A DNA stretch of 64,000 bases from Lelliottia wanjuensis (GTDB lineage Bacteria > Pseudomonadota > Gammaproteobacteria > Enterobacterales > Enterobacteriaceae), in assembly GCF_030238365.1 (NCBI RefSeq), contig NZ_JASSOT010000001.1, positions 410,279 through 474,278 on the forward strand, in the 5' to 3' direction. Every line of letters starts with the position of its first letter. The first letter of the stretch is position 1. A program made the position numbers and the translations under genes. Positions 36,568 through 46,226 of this stretch are shown piece by piece. Below the pieces are notes generated by a model. That model was not told where the DNA came from. It ran no database searches and saw only the letters and a program-made list of their open reading frames with translations.

Positions 36568-36596
36568 TTCGCACGGCGCATCTGCCGCCGTGCGAA
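36568..36596. repeat. Inverted repeat after dmsD
   Basis: Arms TTCGCACGGCG (36568-36578) and CGCCGTGCGAA (36586-36596) form an 11-base perfect stem with a 7-base loop, 7 bases after dmsD. No T run follows, so it may protect the mRNA end rather than terminate. No other feature was identified in the rest of the gap to 36849, which must hold the osm promoter. Confidence 0.65.
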
Positions 36597-36849
36597 ACAC
36601 TGATTTGTTACGGTGTCACTTTCCCCATTATACCTTTAGGACTATTCTGCCCGCCCCCTGCTCAGGCCTTATCCCATAAGGCGTAACACCCTGTTTACAT
36701 TGTTATCTTCTGTGAACTGATTTAGCGCTTCGCTGGAACCCTTCCCAATCGCTTGCTATAGCTCATGTACCCCTGCCGAAACATGGCATAACAACAGGCA
36801 ATCAATGGGTTGCTATAACGAACGCATGCGCACAGGGAGACACACCGCA

Positions 36850-37563
36850 ATGCACTCATCATTAGTCAAACGTACGCTGCTTTTCATCGCCGCGATTGTT
36901 GCCGTTCTTGCGCTCCTCGCGTGGGGAATTGGGCTGGATACAATCAAAGCGCGCCAGGTTGACCTGCTGTATCTCGGTCAACAGCACCTGATTTTGGTTT
37001 TCTCTTCGATGTTCTTTGCCCTGCTGGTCGGTATTCCGAGCGGGATTTTGCTGAGCCGCCCGGCGGCACGCGGCACCGCCGAATATGTGATGCAAATCTT
37101 TAACGTCGGCAACACGCTGCCACCGCTCGCCGTTCTGGCGCTGGCGATGGTGGTGCTCGGTATCGGCGACAAACCGGCGATCATCGCCCTGTTCCTCGCC
37201 TCGCTGCTGCCGATTGTGCGTAACACCTACGCGGGATTGTGCTCAGTGCCTGCTTCGCTGCTGGAAGCGGCGAACGGGATCGGGATGACCAAATGGCAAC
37301 GCCTGCGTCAGGTGGAGATCCCTAACGCCTGGCCGGTGATGCTCTCGGGCATCCGCATTGCCACGGCGATTAACGTCGGTACCGCGCCGCTGGCGTTCCT
37401 GATTGGGGCCAGCAGCTACGGCGAGCTGATTTTCCCCGGCATCTATCTGAACGATTTCCCGACGCTGATTCTGGGTGCGGCGGCCACAGCGCTCTTTGCG
37501 CTGATTCTGGACACGCTTCTGGCCGCACTGGGCCGTCTGATGAGCCCACATCTCGCACGATAA
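36850..37563 (+). CDS. osmY: Osmoprotectant ABC transporter permease OsmY
   Basis: This 237-residue binding-protein-dependent permease has about six helices and the ABC interaction loop EAANGIGMTKWQRLRQVEIP. The first of four genes matches the Salmonella OsmU system (osmVWXY), which imports glycine betaine and choline-O-sulfate under osmotic stress. ATG 36850 has GGGAGA eight bases upstream; two earlier in-frame ATGs add up to 15 residues. It should not be confused with the unrelated E. coli osmY periplasmic protein. Confidence 0.88.
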   Translation: MHSSLVKRTLLFIAAIVAVLALLAWGIGLDTIKARQVDLLYLGQQHLILVFSSMFFALLVGIPSGILLSRPAARGTAEYVMQIFNVGNTLPPLAVLALAMVVLGIGDKPAIIALFLASLLPIVRNTYAGLCSVPASLLEAANGIGMTKWQRLRQVEIPNAWPVMLSGIRIATAINVGTAPLAFLIGASSYGELIFPGIYLNDFPTLILGAAATALFALILDTLLAALGRLMSPHLAR

Positions 37564-37581
37564 CAATAACAAGGAGCTTTT

Positions 37582-38481
37582 ATGAGACTGTTTTCACGCC
37601 TGGCGGCGCTGGTGGCCGCCGCGTTTCTGGTGAGCCAGGCCCAGGCCGCCCCGCTGATTCTGGCGACCAAGAGCTTTACCGAGCAGCATATCTTGTCCGC
37701 CATGACCGTTCAGTATCTGCAAAAGAAAGGGTTTCAGGTTCAGCCCCAGACCAATATTGCGACGGTGATTTCCCGTAACGCGATGATCAACAAACAGATT
37801 GATATGACGTGGGAATACACCGGGACGTCGCTGATTATCTTCAACCACATCAACAAACGCATGTCGCCTCAGGAGTCCTACGACACGGTGAAACGCCTGG
37901 ACGCGAAACACGGTCTGGTGTGGCTCAAACCGGCGGACATGAACAACACCTACGCCTTCGCCATGCAGCGCAAACGCGCCGACGCGGAGCACATCAATAC
38001 GATGTCCGAGCTGGTCGCCAAAATTGAGCAAGTCCGTAAAACCGATCCGGACAACAACTGGATGCTGGGCTTAGACCTTGAATTTTCCGGGCGCAGTGAC
38101 GGCATGAAGCCACTGCAGAAAGCCTACCAGATGGATCTGGATCGCCCGCAAATCCGCCAGATGGACCCCGGTCTGGTTTATAACGCCGTGCGCGATGGCT
38201 TTGTCGATGCCGGTCTTATCTACACCACCGACGGGCGCGTGAAAGGCTTCGACCTGAAAGTGCTGGAAGATGATAAAGGCTTCTTCCCGAGCTACGCGGT
38301 GACGCCGGTGGTGCGCAAAGACACGCTGGAAGCCAATCCGGGCCTGGAAGAGGCGCTGAATACCCTCTCCGGCCAGCTCAACAACGACGTTATCACCGAG
38401 CTCAATAAAAAGGTTGATATCGACCATCAGTCACCGCAGCAGGTCGCCCGTGATTTCCTGCGTAGCAAGCAGCTGCTGTAA
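37582..38481 (+). CDS. osmX: Osmoprotectant-binding periplasmic protein OsmX
   Basis: This 299-residue OpuAC-type substrate-binding protein has a signal peptide ending AQAAPLI. Typical motifs are [10 protein letters not shown] after the cleavage site and [10 protein letters not shown] near 74. It captures the osmoprotectant for OsmY/OsmW. It lies 18 bases after osmY. Confidence 0.92.
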   Translation: MRLFSRLAALVAAAFLVSQAQAAPLILATKSFTEQHILSAMTVQYLQKKGFQVQPQTNIATVISRNAMINKQIDMTWEYTGTSLIIFNHINKRMSPQESYDTVKRLDAKHGLVWLKPADMNNTYAFAMQRKRADAEHINTMSELVAKIEQVRKTDPDNNWMLGLDLEFSGRSDGMKPLQKAYQMDLDRPQIRQMDPGLVYNAVRDGFVDAGLIYTTDGRVKGFDLKVLEDDKGFFPSYAVTPVVRKDTLEANPGLEEALNTLSGQLNNDVITELNKKVDIDHQSPQQVARDFLRSKQLL

Positions 38482-38490
38482 GGAGGCGCT

Positions 38491-39138
38491 ATGGAGACCA
38501 TTCACTACATCATTGATAACTGGGATTATTTGTTGACGCTGACCTTCCAGCACCTGTGGCTGGTGGCGTTAGCGGTCGGGCTGGCGATTATCATCGGCGT
38601 ACCGCTGGGGATTTTAATCGTGCGTCACAAATGGCTGGCGACGCCGGTGCTGGGCATCGCCACCATCGTCCTGACGATCCCGTCGATTGCCCTGTTCGGC
38701 CTGATGATTCCGCTCTTTTCGCTGATCGGTCAGGGTATTGGCGCCCTGCCCGCCGTCACCGCCGTGTTCCTCTACTCGCTGCTGCCGATTGTGCGTAACA
38801 CCCACACCGCGCTCGACAGCCTGCCGCCCGGTCTGCGTGAAGCCGGACGCGGGATCGGCATGACCTTCTGGCAGCGTCTGCGCTGGGTGGAAATCCCGAT
38901 GGCCCTGCCGGTGATTTTCGGCGGCATTCGTACTGCCGTGGTGATGAACATCGGCGTAATGGCCATCGCCGCGGTGATCGGCGCAGGTGGTCTGGGCCTG
39001 CTGTTACTCAACGGTATTGGCGGGAGCGACATTCGCATGCTGATCGCCGGTGCCTTAATGATTTGTCTTTTAGCTATTGTGCTCGACTGGCTGCTGCATC
39101 GTCTGCAGGTCGTGCTGACTCCGAAGGGGATTCGATAA
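38491..39138 (+). CDS. osmW: Osmoprotectant ABC transporter permease OsmW
   Basis: This 215-residue permease has five to six helices and the EAA loop EAGRGIGMTFWQRLRWVEIP, closely resembling the loop of OsmY. The TAA stop overlaps the ATG of osmV by one base, showing coupling. Confidence 0.92.
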   Translation: METIHYIIDNWDYLLTLTFQHLWLVALAVGLAIIIGVPLGILIVRHKWLATPVLGIATIVLTIPSIALFGLMIPLFSLIGQGIGALPAVTAVFLYSLLPIVRNTHTALDSLPPGLREAGRGIGMTFWQRLRWVEIPMALPVIFGGIRTAVVMNIGVMAIAAVIGAGGLGLLLLNGIGGSDIRMLIAGALMICLLAIVLDWLLHRLQVVLTPKGIR

Positions 39139-40283
39139 TGATAAAACTGGAAAACCTCACCAAACAATTTTCACAGAAAAACGGTCAGACTTTTAAGGCT
39201 GTCGATAACGTCAATCTGAACGTGCCCGAAGGGGAAATGTGCGTTCTGCTGGGGCCGTCCGGGTGTGGGAAAACCACCACCCTGAAGATGATCAACCGGC
39301 TGATCGCCCCGAGCAGCGGCAATATTTTGATTAACGGCGAAAACACCAACGAAATGGACACCGTCACCCTGCGCCGCAATATCGGCTACGTGATCCAGCA
39401 GATTGGTCTGTTTCCGAACATGACCATCGAAGAGAACATCACCGTAGTGCCGCGAATGCTCGGCTGGGACAAAGCGCGCAGCAAAGCGCGGGCCGAAGAG
39501 CTGATGGATATGGTGGCGATGGACCCGCACAAGTTCCTCAACCGCTACCCGCGTGAAATGTCCGGCGGTCAGCAGCAGCGTATCGGCGTGATCCGTGCCC
39601 TGGCGGCAGATCCTCCGGTCCTGCTGATGGATGAACCTTTTGGCGCGGTGGACCCGATCAACCGTGAAGTGATTCAGAACCAGTTCCTCGAGATGCAGCG
39701 CAAGCTGAAAAAGACGGTGATGCTGGTCAGCCACGACATCGACGAAGCGCTCAAACTTGGGGATCGTATCGCCGTGTTCCGTCAGGGCCGTATCGTGCAG
39801 TGCGCGAGCCCCGACGAACTGCTGGCGAAACCGGCGAATGAATTTGTCGGTTCCTTTGTCGGCCAGGACCGCACGCTGAAACGCCTGCTGCTGGTCTCGG
39901 CGGGAGACGTCACCGATCAGCAGCCGACCCTCACCGTGCGTGAATCGACTTCCCTGCCGGAGGCGTTTGCCACCATGGATGATAACGATATTCGTGCCAT
40001 CACCGTGGTCGATGACAACGGGAAACCGCTGGGCTTTGTGAAGCGTCGTGAAGCGCGCCACGCCACGGGCGCCTGCGCCGACATGCTGCATCCATTCCGG
40101 ATGACCGGCAAAGCGGAAGACAACCTGCGCGTGGTGCTGTCGCGTCTGTATGAGAGCAATACCAGCTGGATGCCGATCGTCGATGAAGAGGGACGCTACA
40201 ACGGTGAGATTTCGCAAGATTATATTGCGGAGTATCTGAGTTCAGGCCGCACGCGTCGTGCGCTGAATATTCACGAGAGCTAA
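39138..40283 (+). CDS. osmV: Osmoprotectant ABC transporter ATP-binding protein OsmV
   Basis: This 381-residue ATPase has Walker A GPSGCGKTT (about residues 37-45), signature MSGGQQQRIG and Walker B VLLMDEPFGAVDP. Tandem CBS domains follow in residues 250-375, which in OpuA-type importers sense ionic strength. ATG 39138 (MIKLENLTKQF) is set by the osmW overlap; the frame to 39063 is rejected. Confidence 0.94.
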   Translation: MIKLENLTKQFSQKNGQTFKAVDNVNLNVPEGEMCVLLGPSGCGKTTTLKMINRLIAPSSGNILINGENTNEMDTVTLRRNIGYVIQQIGLFPNMTIEENITVVPRMLGWDKARSKARAEELMDMVAMDPHKFLNRYPREMSGGQQQRIGVIRALAADPPVLLMDEPFGAVDPINREVIQNQFLEMQRKLKKTVMLVSHDIDEALKLGDRIAVFRQGRIVQCASPDELLAKPANEFVGSFVGQDRTLKRLLLVSAGDVTDQQPTLTVRESTSLPEAFATMDDNDIRAITVVDDNGKPLGFVKRREARHATGACADMLHPFRMTGKAEDNLRVVLSRLYESNTSWMPIVDEEGRYNGEISQDYIAEYLSSGRTRRALNIHES

Positions 40284-40291
40284 TGTCAGAT

Positions 40292-40320
40292 GCGGGCAGT
40301 CAGGATGGCTGCCCGCTTTT
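40292..40320 (+). terminator. Intrinsic terminator after osmV
   Basis: GCGGGCAG (40292-40299) and CTGCCCGC (40309-40316) arms are followed by TTTT. It ends the osmYXWV transcript just before converging bioD2. Confidence 0.85.
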
Positions 40321-40324
40321 GGCG

Positions 40325-41020
40325 TTACGCGACGACCTTCTCAACGGAAAAGCTGCTGTCTAACATCGTCAGATCGATGTAACGCGCCAGATCGCGCTGC
40401 TCAGCGCGCGGCAGATACGGCAGTTCACCCACCAGCGGGCCCTGCAGCTTTTTGCTTAACACCTCGATGATTTCGGCGTAATGCGCAAGGCCTGGATTGA
40501 TGCGGTTCGCCACCCAGCCAATCAGCGGTAAACCGTCGTTGGCGATGGCCTGCGCGGTCAACAGCGCATGGTTGATGCACCCTTCCTGAATACCCACCAC
40601 CATCAGCACGGGCAGCTGTTCCTGCACCACCCACTCGGACAATGGACGCAGATCGTTCATCAGGCTGCGCCAGCCGCCGGTGCCTTCAATCACCACGTGA
40701 TCGACCTGGTCACCGAGATTCGCCAGCCCGTTGGACAGCAAGGAATAGTTGATCAGACCGCTGTGCGCGACGCTGCTTTCGTCTTCACTCAGCGCAATCG
40801 GGTTGATGGCCTGATAAGGCAGCTCAAGGCTAGAAACGCTTTGCAGCACCAGCGCATCTTTATTGCGTAGTCCTTCTGGCGTCTCTTTACTTCCTTTCGC
40901 GACCGGTTTATACCCTGCCACACTCTTACCGCCTGCCGCCAGGGCCTGCAGCAAAGCGCGGGACACCACCGTCTTGCCGACAGAAGTATCAGTACCCGTT
41001 ACAAAGAAACGCTTAAGCAT
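40325..41020 (-). CDS. bioD2: ATP-dependent dethiobiotin synthetase, second copy (YnfK)
   Basis: This 231-residue P-loop enzyme has GTDTSVGKTVVS at residues 8-19. It closes the ureido ring of dethiobiotin from 7,8-diaminopelargonate, CO2 and ATP. ATG 41020 has GGAG six bases upstream; an in-frame GTG at 41023 is less likely. Position next to mlc equals E. coli ynfK (bioD2), distinct from bioD in the biotin operon. Confidence 0.94.
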   Translation of the reverse strand: MLKRFFVTGTDTSVGKTVVSRALLQALAAGGKSVAGYKPVAKGSKETPEGLRNKDALVLQSVSSLELPYQAINPIALSEDESSVAHSGLINYSLLSNGLANLGDQVDHVVIEGTGGWRSLMNDLRPLSEWVVQEQLPVLMVVGIQEGCINHALLTAQAIANDGLPLIGWVANRINPGLAHYAEIIEVLSKKLQGPLVGELPYLPRAEQRDLARYIDLTMLDSSFSVEKVVA

Positions 41021-41154
41021 CACTTACTCCACCTTTTGGGCATATGCTTTGAAAATATAAACCAAGTAAATAATTCAGTGGAGTGAGTCTAAGGTATGCG
41101 CCATCCCTTCAGTTTGAGATAGCGCAATTTTTATGAGATCAGCGAAAAATAGCC

Positions 41155-42375
41155 TTAACCCTGCAGGAGACGGATCAATAGTGAGCCGTTATACATCGCG
41201 TCTTTGACCAGCGCGGCTCCGGCCATGGTGCCCTGATTGGAAAACTGCGTGCTCTCGACCACCATGTTCTTGCTGTAGGCCGGAAGGGATTGCTGGCGAA
41301 TACAGTCGGAAATTGCCGGGAAGAGGATGTCAGCGGCCTGATTCAGCGGCGAACCAATCAGGATTTTTTGCGGGTTAAACAGGTTCACCATAATCGCGAG
41401 GATCCGCCCGACGTTGTTGCCCACGCCGGTAATAATATCCTTCGCCAGCAGATCGCCCTGCCGCGCCGCGCCGCATAAGGACTCGACGGTCAACGGCTGG
41501 CCGTGCAGCGACGAGCTCATCGACTGACTCAGACGCAGCTGCGCCAGCTCCATCACGCTCTCGACGCTGGCGATAGTCTCCAGGCAGCCGTGGTTGCCGC
41601 AATAGCAGCGCTTGCCGTAAGGGTCGACCTGAGTATGGCCAATCTCCACCAGGCTGCTGCTGCCCGCGTGTAACAGGCGGCCGTCGGTGATAACGCCAGC
41701 CCCGACGTTGTGGTCGATCACCACCTGAATCACGTCGCGCGCGCCGCGAGAGGCACCGAACAGCGCCTCGGCCATCGTCCAGGCGCTGATATCATGCTGA
41801 ATATAGACCGGCACGCCGGTGTGATTCTCCAGCACTTCGCCAAGCGGCATGTCTTTCACGTCGTCGTAAAACGGCATGCGATGCACAATACCATTCTCCG
41901 TATCAATGATTCCCGGCATGGTGATGGCAATAGAGGTCAGACGCTCCAGCTTCTGCTGGTGGCGAATAAAGAACTGATCGATATGGGCAATAATGCGTTC
42001 AAGCAGGGTTTGTTCTGACTGGAGCGGCAGCTCGAGGCGGTCTTCCACCACCAGTTTACTGCTTAAATCGCGCAGGGCGAGGATCACTTCCGCGCGGCTG
42101 ATGCGGATCGACAGATAGTGCCAGGCTTCCGTTTCCACCACCAGCCCGACGGCAGGACGGCCACGACTGCCCGGCTCCTGGATCTCCGTCTCCTGCACCA
42201 GGTGAGCTTCCAGCATTTCACGCACAATTTTGGTAATACTGGCTGGCGCAAGTTGAGCCAGTCGAGAGAGATCGATACGCGAGACCGGGCCAAGCTGATC
42301 AATCAGGCGATAAACGGCGCCCGCATTGGTCTGCTTAATTTGATCAATATGTCCTGGCTGACTATCAGCAACCAC
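41155..42375 (-). CDS. mlc: ROK-family global repressor of PTS genes Mlc
   Basis: This 406-residue protein has the E. coli length. An N-terminal winged helix (residues 10-80, including LAQLAPASITKIVREMLEAHLV) is followed by a ROK domain with zinc cluster CYCGNHGCLE near 255. Mlc represses ptsG, ptsHI and manXYZ until glucose transport sequesters it on EIICB-Glc. The neighbours bioD2 and ynfL are conserved. Confidence 0.96.
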   Translation of the reverse strand: MVADSQPGHIDQIKQTNAGAVYRLIDQLGPVSRIDLSRLAQLAPASITKIVREMLEAHLVQETEIQEPGSRGRPAVGLVVETEAWHYLSIRISRAEVILALRDLSSKLVVEDRLELPLQSEQTLLERIIAHIDQFFIRHQQKLERLTSIAITMPGIIDTENGIVHRMPFYDDVKDMPLGEVLENHTGVPVYIQHDISAWTMAEALFGASRGARDVIQVVIDHNVGAGVITDGRLLHAGSSSLVEIGHTQVDPYGKRCYCGNHGCLETIASVESVMELAQLRLSQSMSSSLHGQPLTVESLCGAARQGDLLAKDIITGVGNNVGRILAIMVNLFNPQKILIGSPLNQAADILFPAISDCIRQQSLPAYSKNMVVESTQFSNQGTMAGAALVKDAMYNGSLLIRLLQG

Positions 42376-42494
42376 CGCTTACATCCTTATTTTTCGCGCT
42401 TCGAAATAAACTTTGGGCTATGGTGAAGCACTTCGCAGGCAGTCGTCAAATTTAAACTTAGCCATGTGATTTACCGCACATTTTTCGCCCTTTT

Positions 42495-43403
42495 TCAGGC
42501 CGTTACTGGACGCTTTGAGGCGGCAATCAGTTGGTTTTTGAAACGCTGTGCCGCATTGCTCTGCTCATGGTGTTTCGGCCATACCAGCCACATCTCAGAG
42601 ATCGCATCCTCTTCCGCTATCGGCACCCAGCGCATTTCGCTCAGCTGAACGCGTTTAAATGACGCCGGAAGAATCGACACCCCCAGGCCCGCCGCGACCA
42701 GACCAATAATCGTCATCGCCTCGCCGACCTCCTGGGTGATGACCGGCGCCAGGCCGTAGCGGCGCATCAGACCAAGGATATCATCATACAAACCGGTTCC
42801 CACATGCGGATCGAAAAAGACAAACGGCTCCTGCGCCAGTTCCGCCAGAGTGACCGCATCCAGCGAGGCCAGCGGGTGATCGCGCGGGATCATCGCCAGC
42901 AGCGGTTCGCGGAGGATCACTTCCCAGGCCAGGGTATCGGGCAGATGGGTGTTGCGCATCAACCCCAGGTCCAGGGAGCCTTCGTTGAGCGGAACGATCT
43001 GCTCGCGGGTGTTGATCTCGCGGGTCTGGATATGTACGTCAGGATAATGACGGCGAAACGATGACAGGGTATCCGACACCGCGCTGATAAACGGGGCCGA
43101 CGAGGTAAACCCAATGCGCAGCTCGCCCGTCTCTCCCAGATGCAGGCGCTCGGCGCGGGCCGCGGCGTCATCGACCAGGCTCAGGATCTGGCGGCTGTCG
43201 GCCAGAAACTGCCTTCCCGCTTCCGTCAGGCTGACGCTGCGGTTGGTCCGGGCCAGCAGGCGCGCCCCGACCTGCTGCTCGAGGATCTGGATCTGCTGGC
43301 TCAGAGGGGGCTGGGAGATATTCAGCCGCGCCGCCGCGCGCCCAAAATGCAGCTCTTCGGCGACGGCGATAAAGTAGCGTAAATGGCGCAGCTCGATATT
43401 CAT
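42495..43403 (-). CDS. ynfL: LysR-family regulator YnfL
   Basis: This 302-residue LysR regulator has an N-terminal helix-turn-helix (RLNISQPPLSQQIQILEQQVG, about residues 22-42) and a periplasmic-binding-like effector domain. It is divergent from ynfM, a transporter it probably controls. The match to E. coli YnfL is from sequence and position; the ligand is unknown. Confidence 0.92.
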   Translation of the reverse strand: MNIELRHLRYFIAVAEELHFGRAAARLNISQPPLSQQIQILEQQVGARLLARTNRSVSLTEAGRQFLADSRQILSLVDDAAARAERLHLGETGELRIGFTSSAPFISAVSDTLSSFRRHYPDVHIQTREINTREQIVPLNEGSLDLGLMRNTHLPDTLAWEVILREPLLAMIPRDHPLASLDAVTLAELAQEPFVFFDPHVGTGLYDDILGLMRRYGLAPVITQEVGEAMTIIGLVAAGLGVSILPASFKRVQLSEMRWVPIAEEDAISEMWLVWPKHHEQSNAAQRFKNQLIAASKRPVTA

Positions 43404-43524
43404 ATTTTTAACGTATCATTTGAGATTATTAATATATTAGACAGAATATTTACAATTTCCTACCCTGATCTTGTGGTCATACCCGTCACCAGAAATCACG
43501 GGGATGTTTAAGCAAGGAACTTTT

Positions 43525-44778
43525 GTGAGTCGTACATCTACCGTTGATATCGCCCCGGCAAGCGACATTGATGATTTACCTGCAGCACCCGCCGCCACTC
43601 AGTTTATCAAACGGGGCACCTCCCAGTTTATGCGCGTCACGCTGGCGCTGTTTTCCGCAGGCCTCGCGACCTTCGCCCTGCTGTACTGCGTCCAGCCGAT
43701 CCTCCCGGTTCTGTCTCATGAGTTTGGCGTGTCGCCCGCCAGCAGCAGTATTTCCCTGTCGATCTCAACCGGGATGCTGGCGATCGGGCTGCTGTTTACC
43801 GGCCCGCTCTCCGACGCCATCGGCCGCAAACCGGTGATGGTGACCGCCCTGCTGCTCGCCTCAGTGTGCACATTACTTTCGACGATGATGACCAGCTGGC
43901 ACGGGATTCTGGTGATGCGCGCCCTGATTGGTCTGTCCCTGAGCGGCGTGGCGGCGGTCGGGATGACCTATCTCAGCGAAGAGATCCACCCGAGTTTTGT
44001 GGCGTTTTCGATGGGGTTGTATATCAGCGGGAACTCGATTGGCGGCATGAGCGGACGTCTGCTGAGCGGGGTGTTTACGGATCTGTTTAGCTGGCGCATC
44101 GCCCTGGCGGTGATCGGCTGTTTTGCCCTGGCGTCGGCGCTGATGTTCTGGCGCATCCTGCCCGAGTCCCGCCATTTCCGCCCTACTTCCCTGCGGCCCA
44201 AAACGCTGTTCATCAACTTCCGTCTGCACTGGCGCGATAAAGGGTTGCCGCGTCTGTTCCTGATGGGCTTCCTGCTGATGGGGTCGTTCGTCACCCTGTT
44301 TAACTATATTGGCTACCGGCTGATGCTCTCGCCCTGGCACCTGAGCCAGGCCTTTGTCGGCCTGCTCTCCGTGGCCTATCTCACCGGGACCTGGAGCTCG
44401 CCGAAAGCGGGCGCGATGACCGCGCGCTTCGGTCGCGGCCCGGTGATGCTGGTCTCGACCAGCGTGATGCTGGCAGGTCTGCTGCTGACGCTGCTTTCAT
44501 CCCTGTGGGTGATTTTTGCAGGGATGCTGCTCTTCTCCGCAGGCTTCTTCGCCGCGCACTCGGTCGCCAGTAGCTGGATCGGCCCGCGCGCCCGTCGCGC
44601 CAAAGGCCAGGCCTCCTCGCTGTATCTGTTCAGCTACTACCTGGGCTCCAGCATCGCCGGGACGCTCGGCGGCGTGTTCTGGCACAACTACGGCTGGAAT
44701 GGCGTCGGCGGGTTTATTGCGCTGATGCTGTGTGCCGCGCTGCTGGTGGGGATGAGCCTCCACAAGCGTCTGCACTAA
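43525..44778 (+). CDS. ynfM: MFS exporter YnfM
   Basis: This 417-residue, 12-helix major facilitator of the arabinose-efflux type includes DAIGRKPVMVTALLLASVC. GTG 43525 with AAGGA seven bases upstream gives the exact E. coli length; the frame to 43471 adds unconserved residues. It marks the last E. coli-like gene before the accessory region. E. coli has asr here. Confidence 0.93.
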   Translation: MSRTSTVDIAPASDIDDLPAAPAATQFIKRGTSQFMRVTLALFSAGLATFALLYCVQPILPVLSHEFGVSPASSSISLSISTGMLAIGLLFTGPLSDAIGRKPVMVTALLLASVCTLLSTMMTSWHGILVMRALIGLSLSGVAAVGMTYLSEEIHPSFVAFSMGLYISGNSIGGMSGRLLSGVFTDLFSWRIALAVIGCFALASALMFWRILPESRHFRPTSLRPKTLFINFRLHWRDKGLPRLFLMGFLLMGSFVTLFNYIGYRLMLSPWHLSQAFVGLLSVAYLTGTWSSPKAGAMTARFGRGPVMLVSTSVMLAGLLLTLLSSLWVIFAGMLLFSAGFFAAHSVASSWIGPRARRAKGQASSLYLFSYYLGSSIAGTLGGVFWHNYGWNGVGGFIALMLCAALLVGMSLHKRLH

Positions 44779-44785
44779 GGGCACT

Positions 44786-44854
44786 GTAGGCCGGATAAGC
44801 GTCAGCGCCATCCGGCTTTGTATTTTTCAGGACGGCAAAAAAGGATAAAACCGA
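44786..44854. repeat. 69-base direct repeat, copy 1 (REP plus DUF1294 3' tail)
   Basis: It contains a REP unit (GTAGGCCGGATAAGCG...CCATCCGGC) and then about 28 bases matching the 3' end of the DUF1294 gene. Copy 2 is at 45840-45908 and agrees at 65 of 69 positions by eye. Together they flank a 985-base segment with one gene. The remaining bases to 44991 show nothing recognisable. Confidence 0.85.
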
Positions 44855-44991
44855 ATTGGCGGAGGAACTAACGCCATAGGCCAGGCGCGGGATCTTGAGT
44901 CAATGGGCTCATATGAACGAAAAATGGGCATGGATGGGGGAATGTTGATAACGTTTACCCCAGTGGGATGCTACTTCCGATAGAGATTCAA

Positions 44992-45549
44992 ATGGACTAC
45001 CAAAAGGCACTGAAGAAAATATTGTCAGATGATCCTTTAAGGATGAAGGCTCTTTCTGCGGTTCGGGCATTAGAACTGAATGATAGCTGGATTGGCGCGG
45101 GGTTTGTACGAGATGCCGTCTGGAATCACTTACATGGATATGAGCCGAGTCGTGCTTTAGGTGATGTGGATGTCGTCTGGTTTGACCATGAACACTGTTG
45201 CCCAGATCGTGATAGCTACCTCGAGAGTAAGCTTAAACAACAACTGCCTTCGTTAGTCTGGTCGGTGAAGAATCAAGCCAGAATGCATCAACGTAATGGC
45301 GATCGTCCCTATACCTCAACAGAAAATGCTCTACTGCATTGGCCAGAAACTGCTACGGCTGTCGCTGTCAGATTGGGAGGCAATGGTCTTGATATCATTG
45401 CTCCTTATGGACTCTCTGATCTATTCGAACTACTGCTAAGACCGACCCCCACCTTTGAGCGTGATAAGTTTTATGCTTTTGAACAACGGGTCACCACAAA
45501 GCGCTGGCTGGAACGTTATCCAGGGCTACAGCTTATCGTTCCTGCATAA
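44992..45549 (+). CDS. Nucleotidyltransferase family protein (NTP_transf_6-like)
   Basis: This 185-residue protein has the layout of the nucleotidyltransferase-like family: IGAGFVRDAVWNHLHG near residue 33 and acidic pair DVDVVWFD near 57, typical of a pol-beta-fold active site. Substrate is unknown. ATG 44992 has an AGAG site; ATG 44968 would add eight residues. It is the only gene in a 985-base segment bounded by 69-base direct repeats. Confidence 0.75.
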   Translation: MDYQKALKKILSDDPLRMKALSAVRALELNDSWIGAGFVRDAVWNHLHGYEPSRALGDVDVVWFDHEHCCPDRDSYLESKLKQQLPSLVWSVKNQARMHQRNGDRPYTSTENALLHWPETATAVAVRLGGNGLDIIAPYGLSDLFELLLRPTPTFERDKFYAFEQRVTTKRWLERYPGLQLIVPA

Positions 45550-45650
45550 CCGCAATAGTTAACTATCTCTTGTGCATGCTTCTCGATCGTAAGAATTCCA
45601 GTCCGGGTCTGGTAGAGAGCTGACTCCCGGTCTCAGATCTCATATAAGCC

Positions 45651-45825
45651 AAAAAAAAGCCGGATGGCGCTAGCGCTTATCCGGCCTACGGCTTTTGTTT
45701 GGTGCGCAGTTTGCTGGCAGAGCAACTGGGTCCAGCGCGAGTTTGTACGTGTATTCATGGCAGATCCGTGCGCACGACATAAAAAGGCGCAGACTCGTCG
45801 GCGTAGCGTCACAAAGAAGACTCAG
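45651..45825 (-). pseudogene. REP plus scrambled remnant of the 145-codon repeated gene and its leader
   Basis: After a REP (45651-45690) come short pieces matching, in order, the 3' end, middle and leader of the gene at 49655-50092. Examples are GTGCGCAGTTTGCTGG (45701), CAGAGCAACTG, AGTTTGTACG (45741) and GTGCGCACGACA (45768). Large internal deletions separate the pieces. It shows that the module once stood here. Confidence 0.65.
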
Positions 45826-45839
45826 GGGGCTTATATCCA

Positions 45840-45908
45840 GTAGGCTGGATAAGCGCTAGCGCCATCCGGCTTTGTATTTTTCAGGAAGGCAAAAAAGGAT
45901 AAAACCGA
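45840..45908. repeat. 69-base direct repeat, copy 2 (REP plus DUF1294 3' end)
   Basis: It overlaps the last 28 bases of the intact DUF1294 gene and the REP beyond its stop. See copy 1 at 44786-44854. Confidence 0.85.
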
Positions 45909-46225
45909 TAGACCGCCACCATCGCCGAGATACTCACGATCACACTGACGACAAACCAGGTTTTGAACGGCTGCTTTTGCGTTTTATGACGGAAGAGTTG
46001 TTGACCCACAATCGCGCCCGGCCACCCTCCGACAACCCCAAACACCAGCAACGTGGATTCCGGCACCCTGCGCCAGGCCTTGCGCGCCGCCATTTTGTCT
46101 GCGCCGTAAATCAGCAGCGTCAGTAGATTGGCGAGTAAGAGCCAGGTGGCAACGGGGTGCGGGGTAAAGATGCTGCCGATGGCGGAGAGGATTAGGAGTA
46201 AGTAGCAGAAGCGGTTGAGGTTCAT
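45881..46225 (-). CDS. DUF1294 inner-membrane protein
   Basis: This 114-residue protein has three to four helices. The family core is YGADKMAARKAWRRVPESTLL (residues about 43-63), followed by GGWPGAIVGQQLFRHKTQK. Function is unknown. ATG 46225 gives the usual family length; the ORF to 46375 adds a basic, unconserved N-terminus. No Shine-Dalgarno is visible because the upstream coding strand is C/A-rich. Two 3' fragments of this gene exist at 44827-44854 and 50637-50766. Confidence 0.8.
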   Translation of the reverse strand: MNLNRFCYLLLILSAIGSIFTPHPVATWLLLANLLTLLIYGADKMAARKAWRRVPESTLLVFGVVGGWPGAIVGQQLFRHKTQKQPFKTWFVVSVIVSISAMVAVYRFYPFLPS

Positions 46226-46226
46226 A

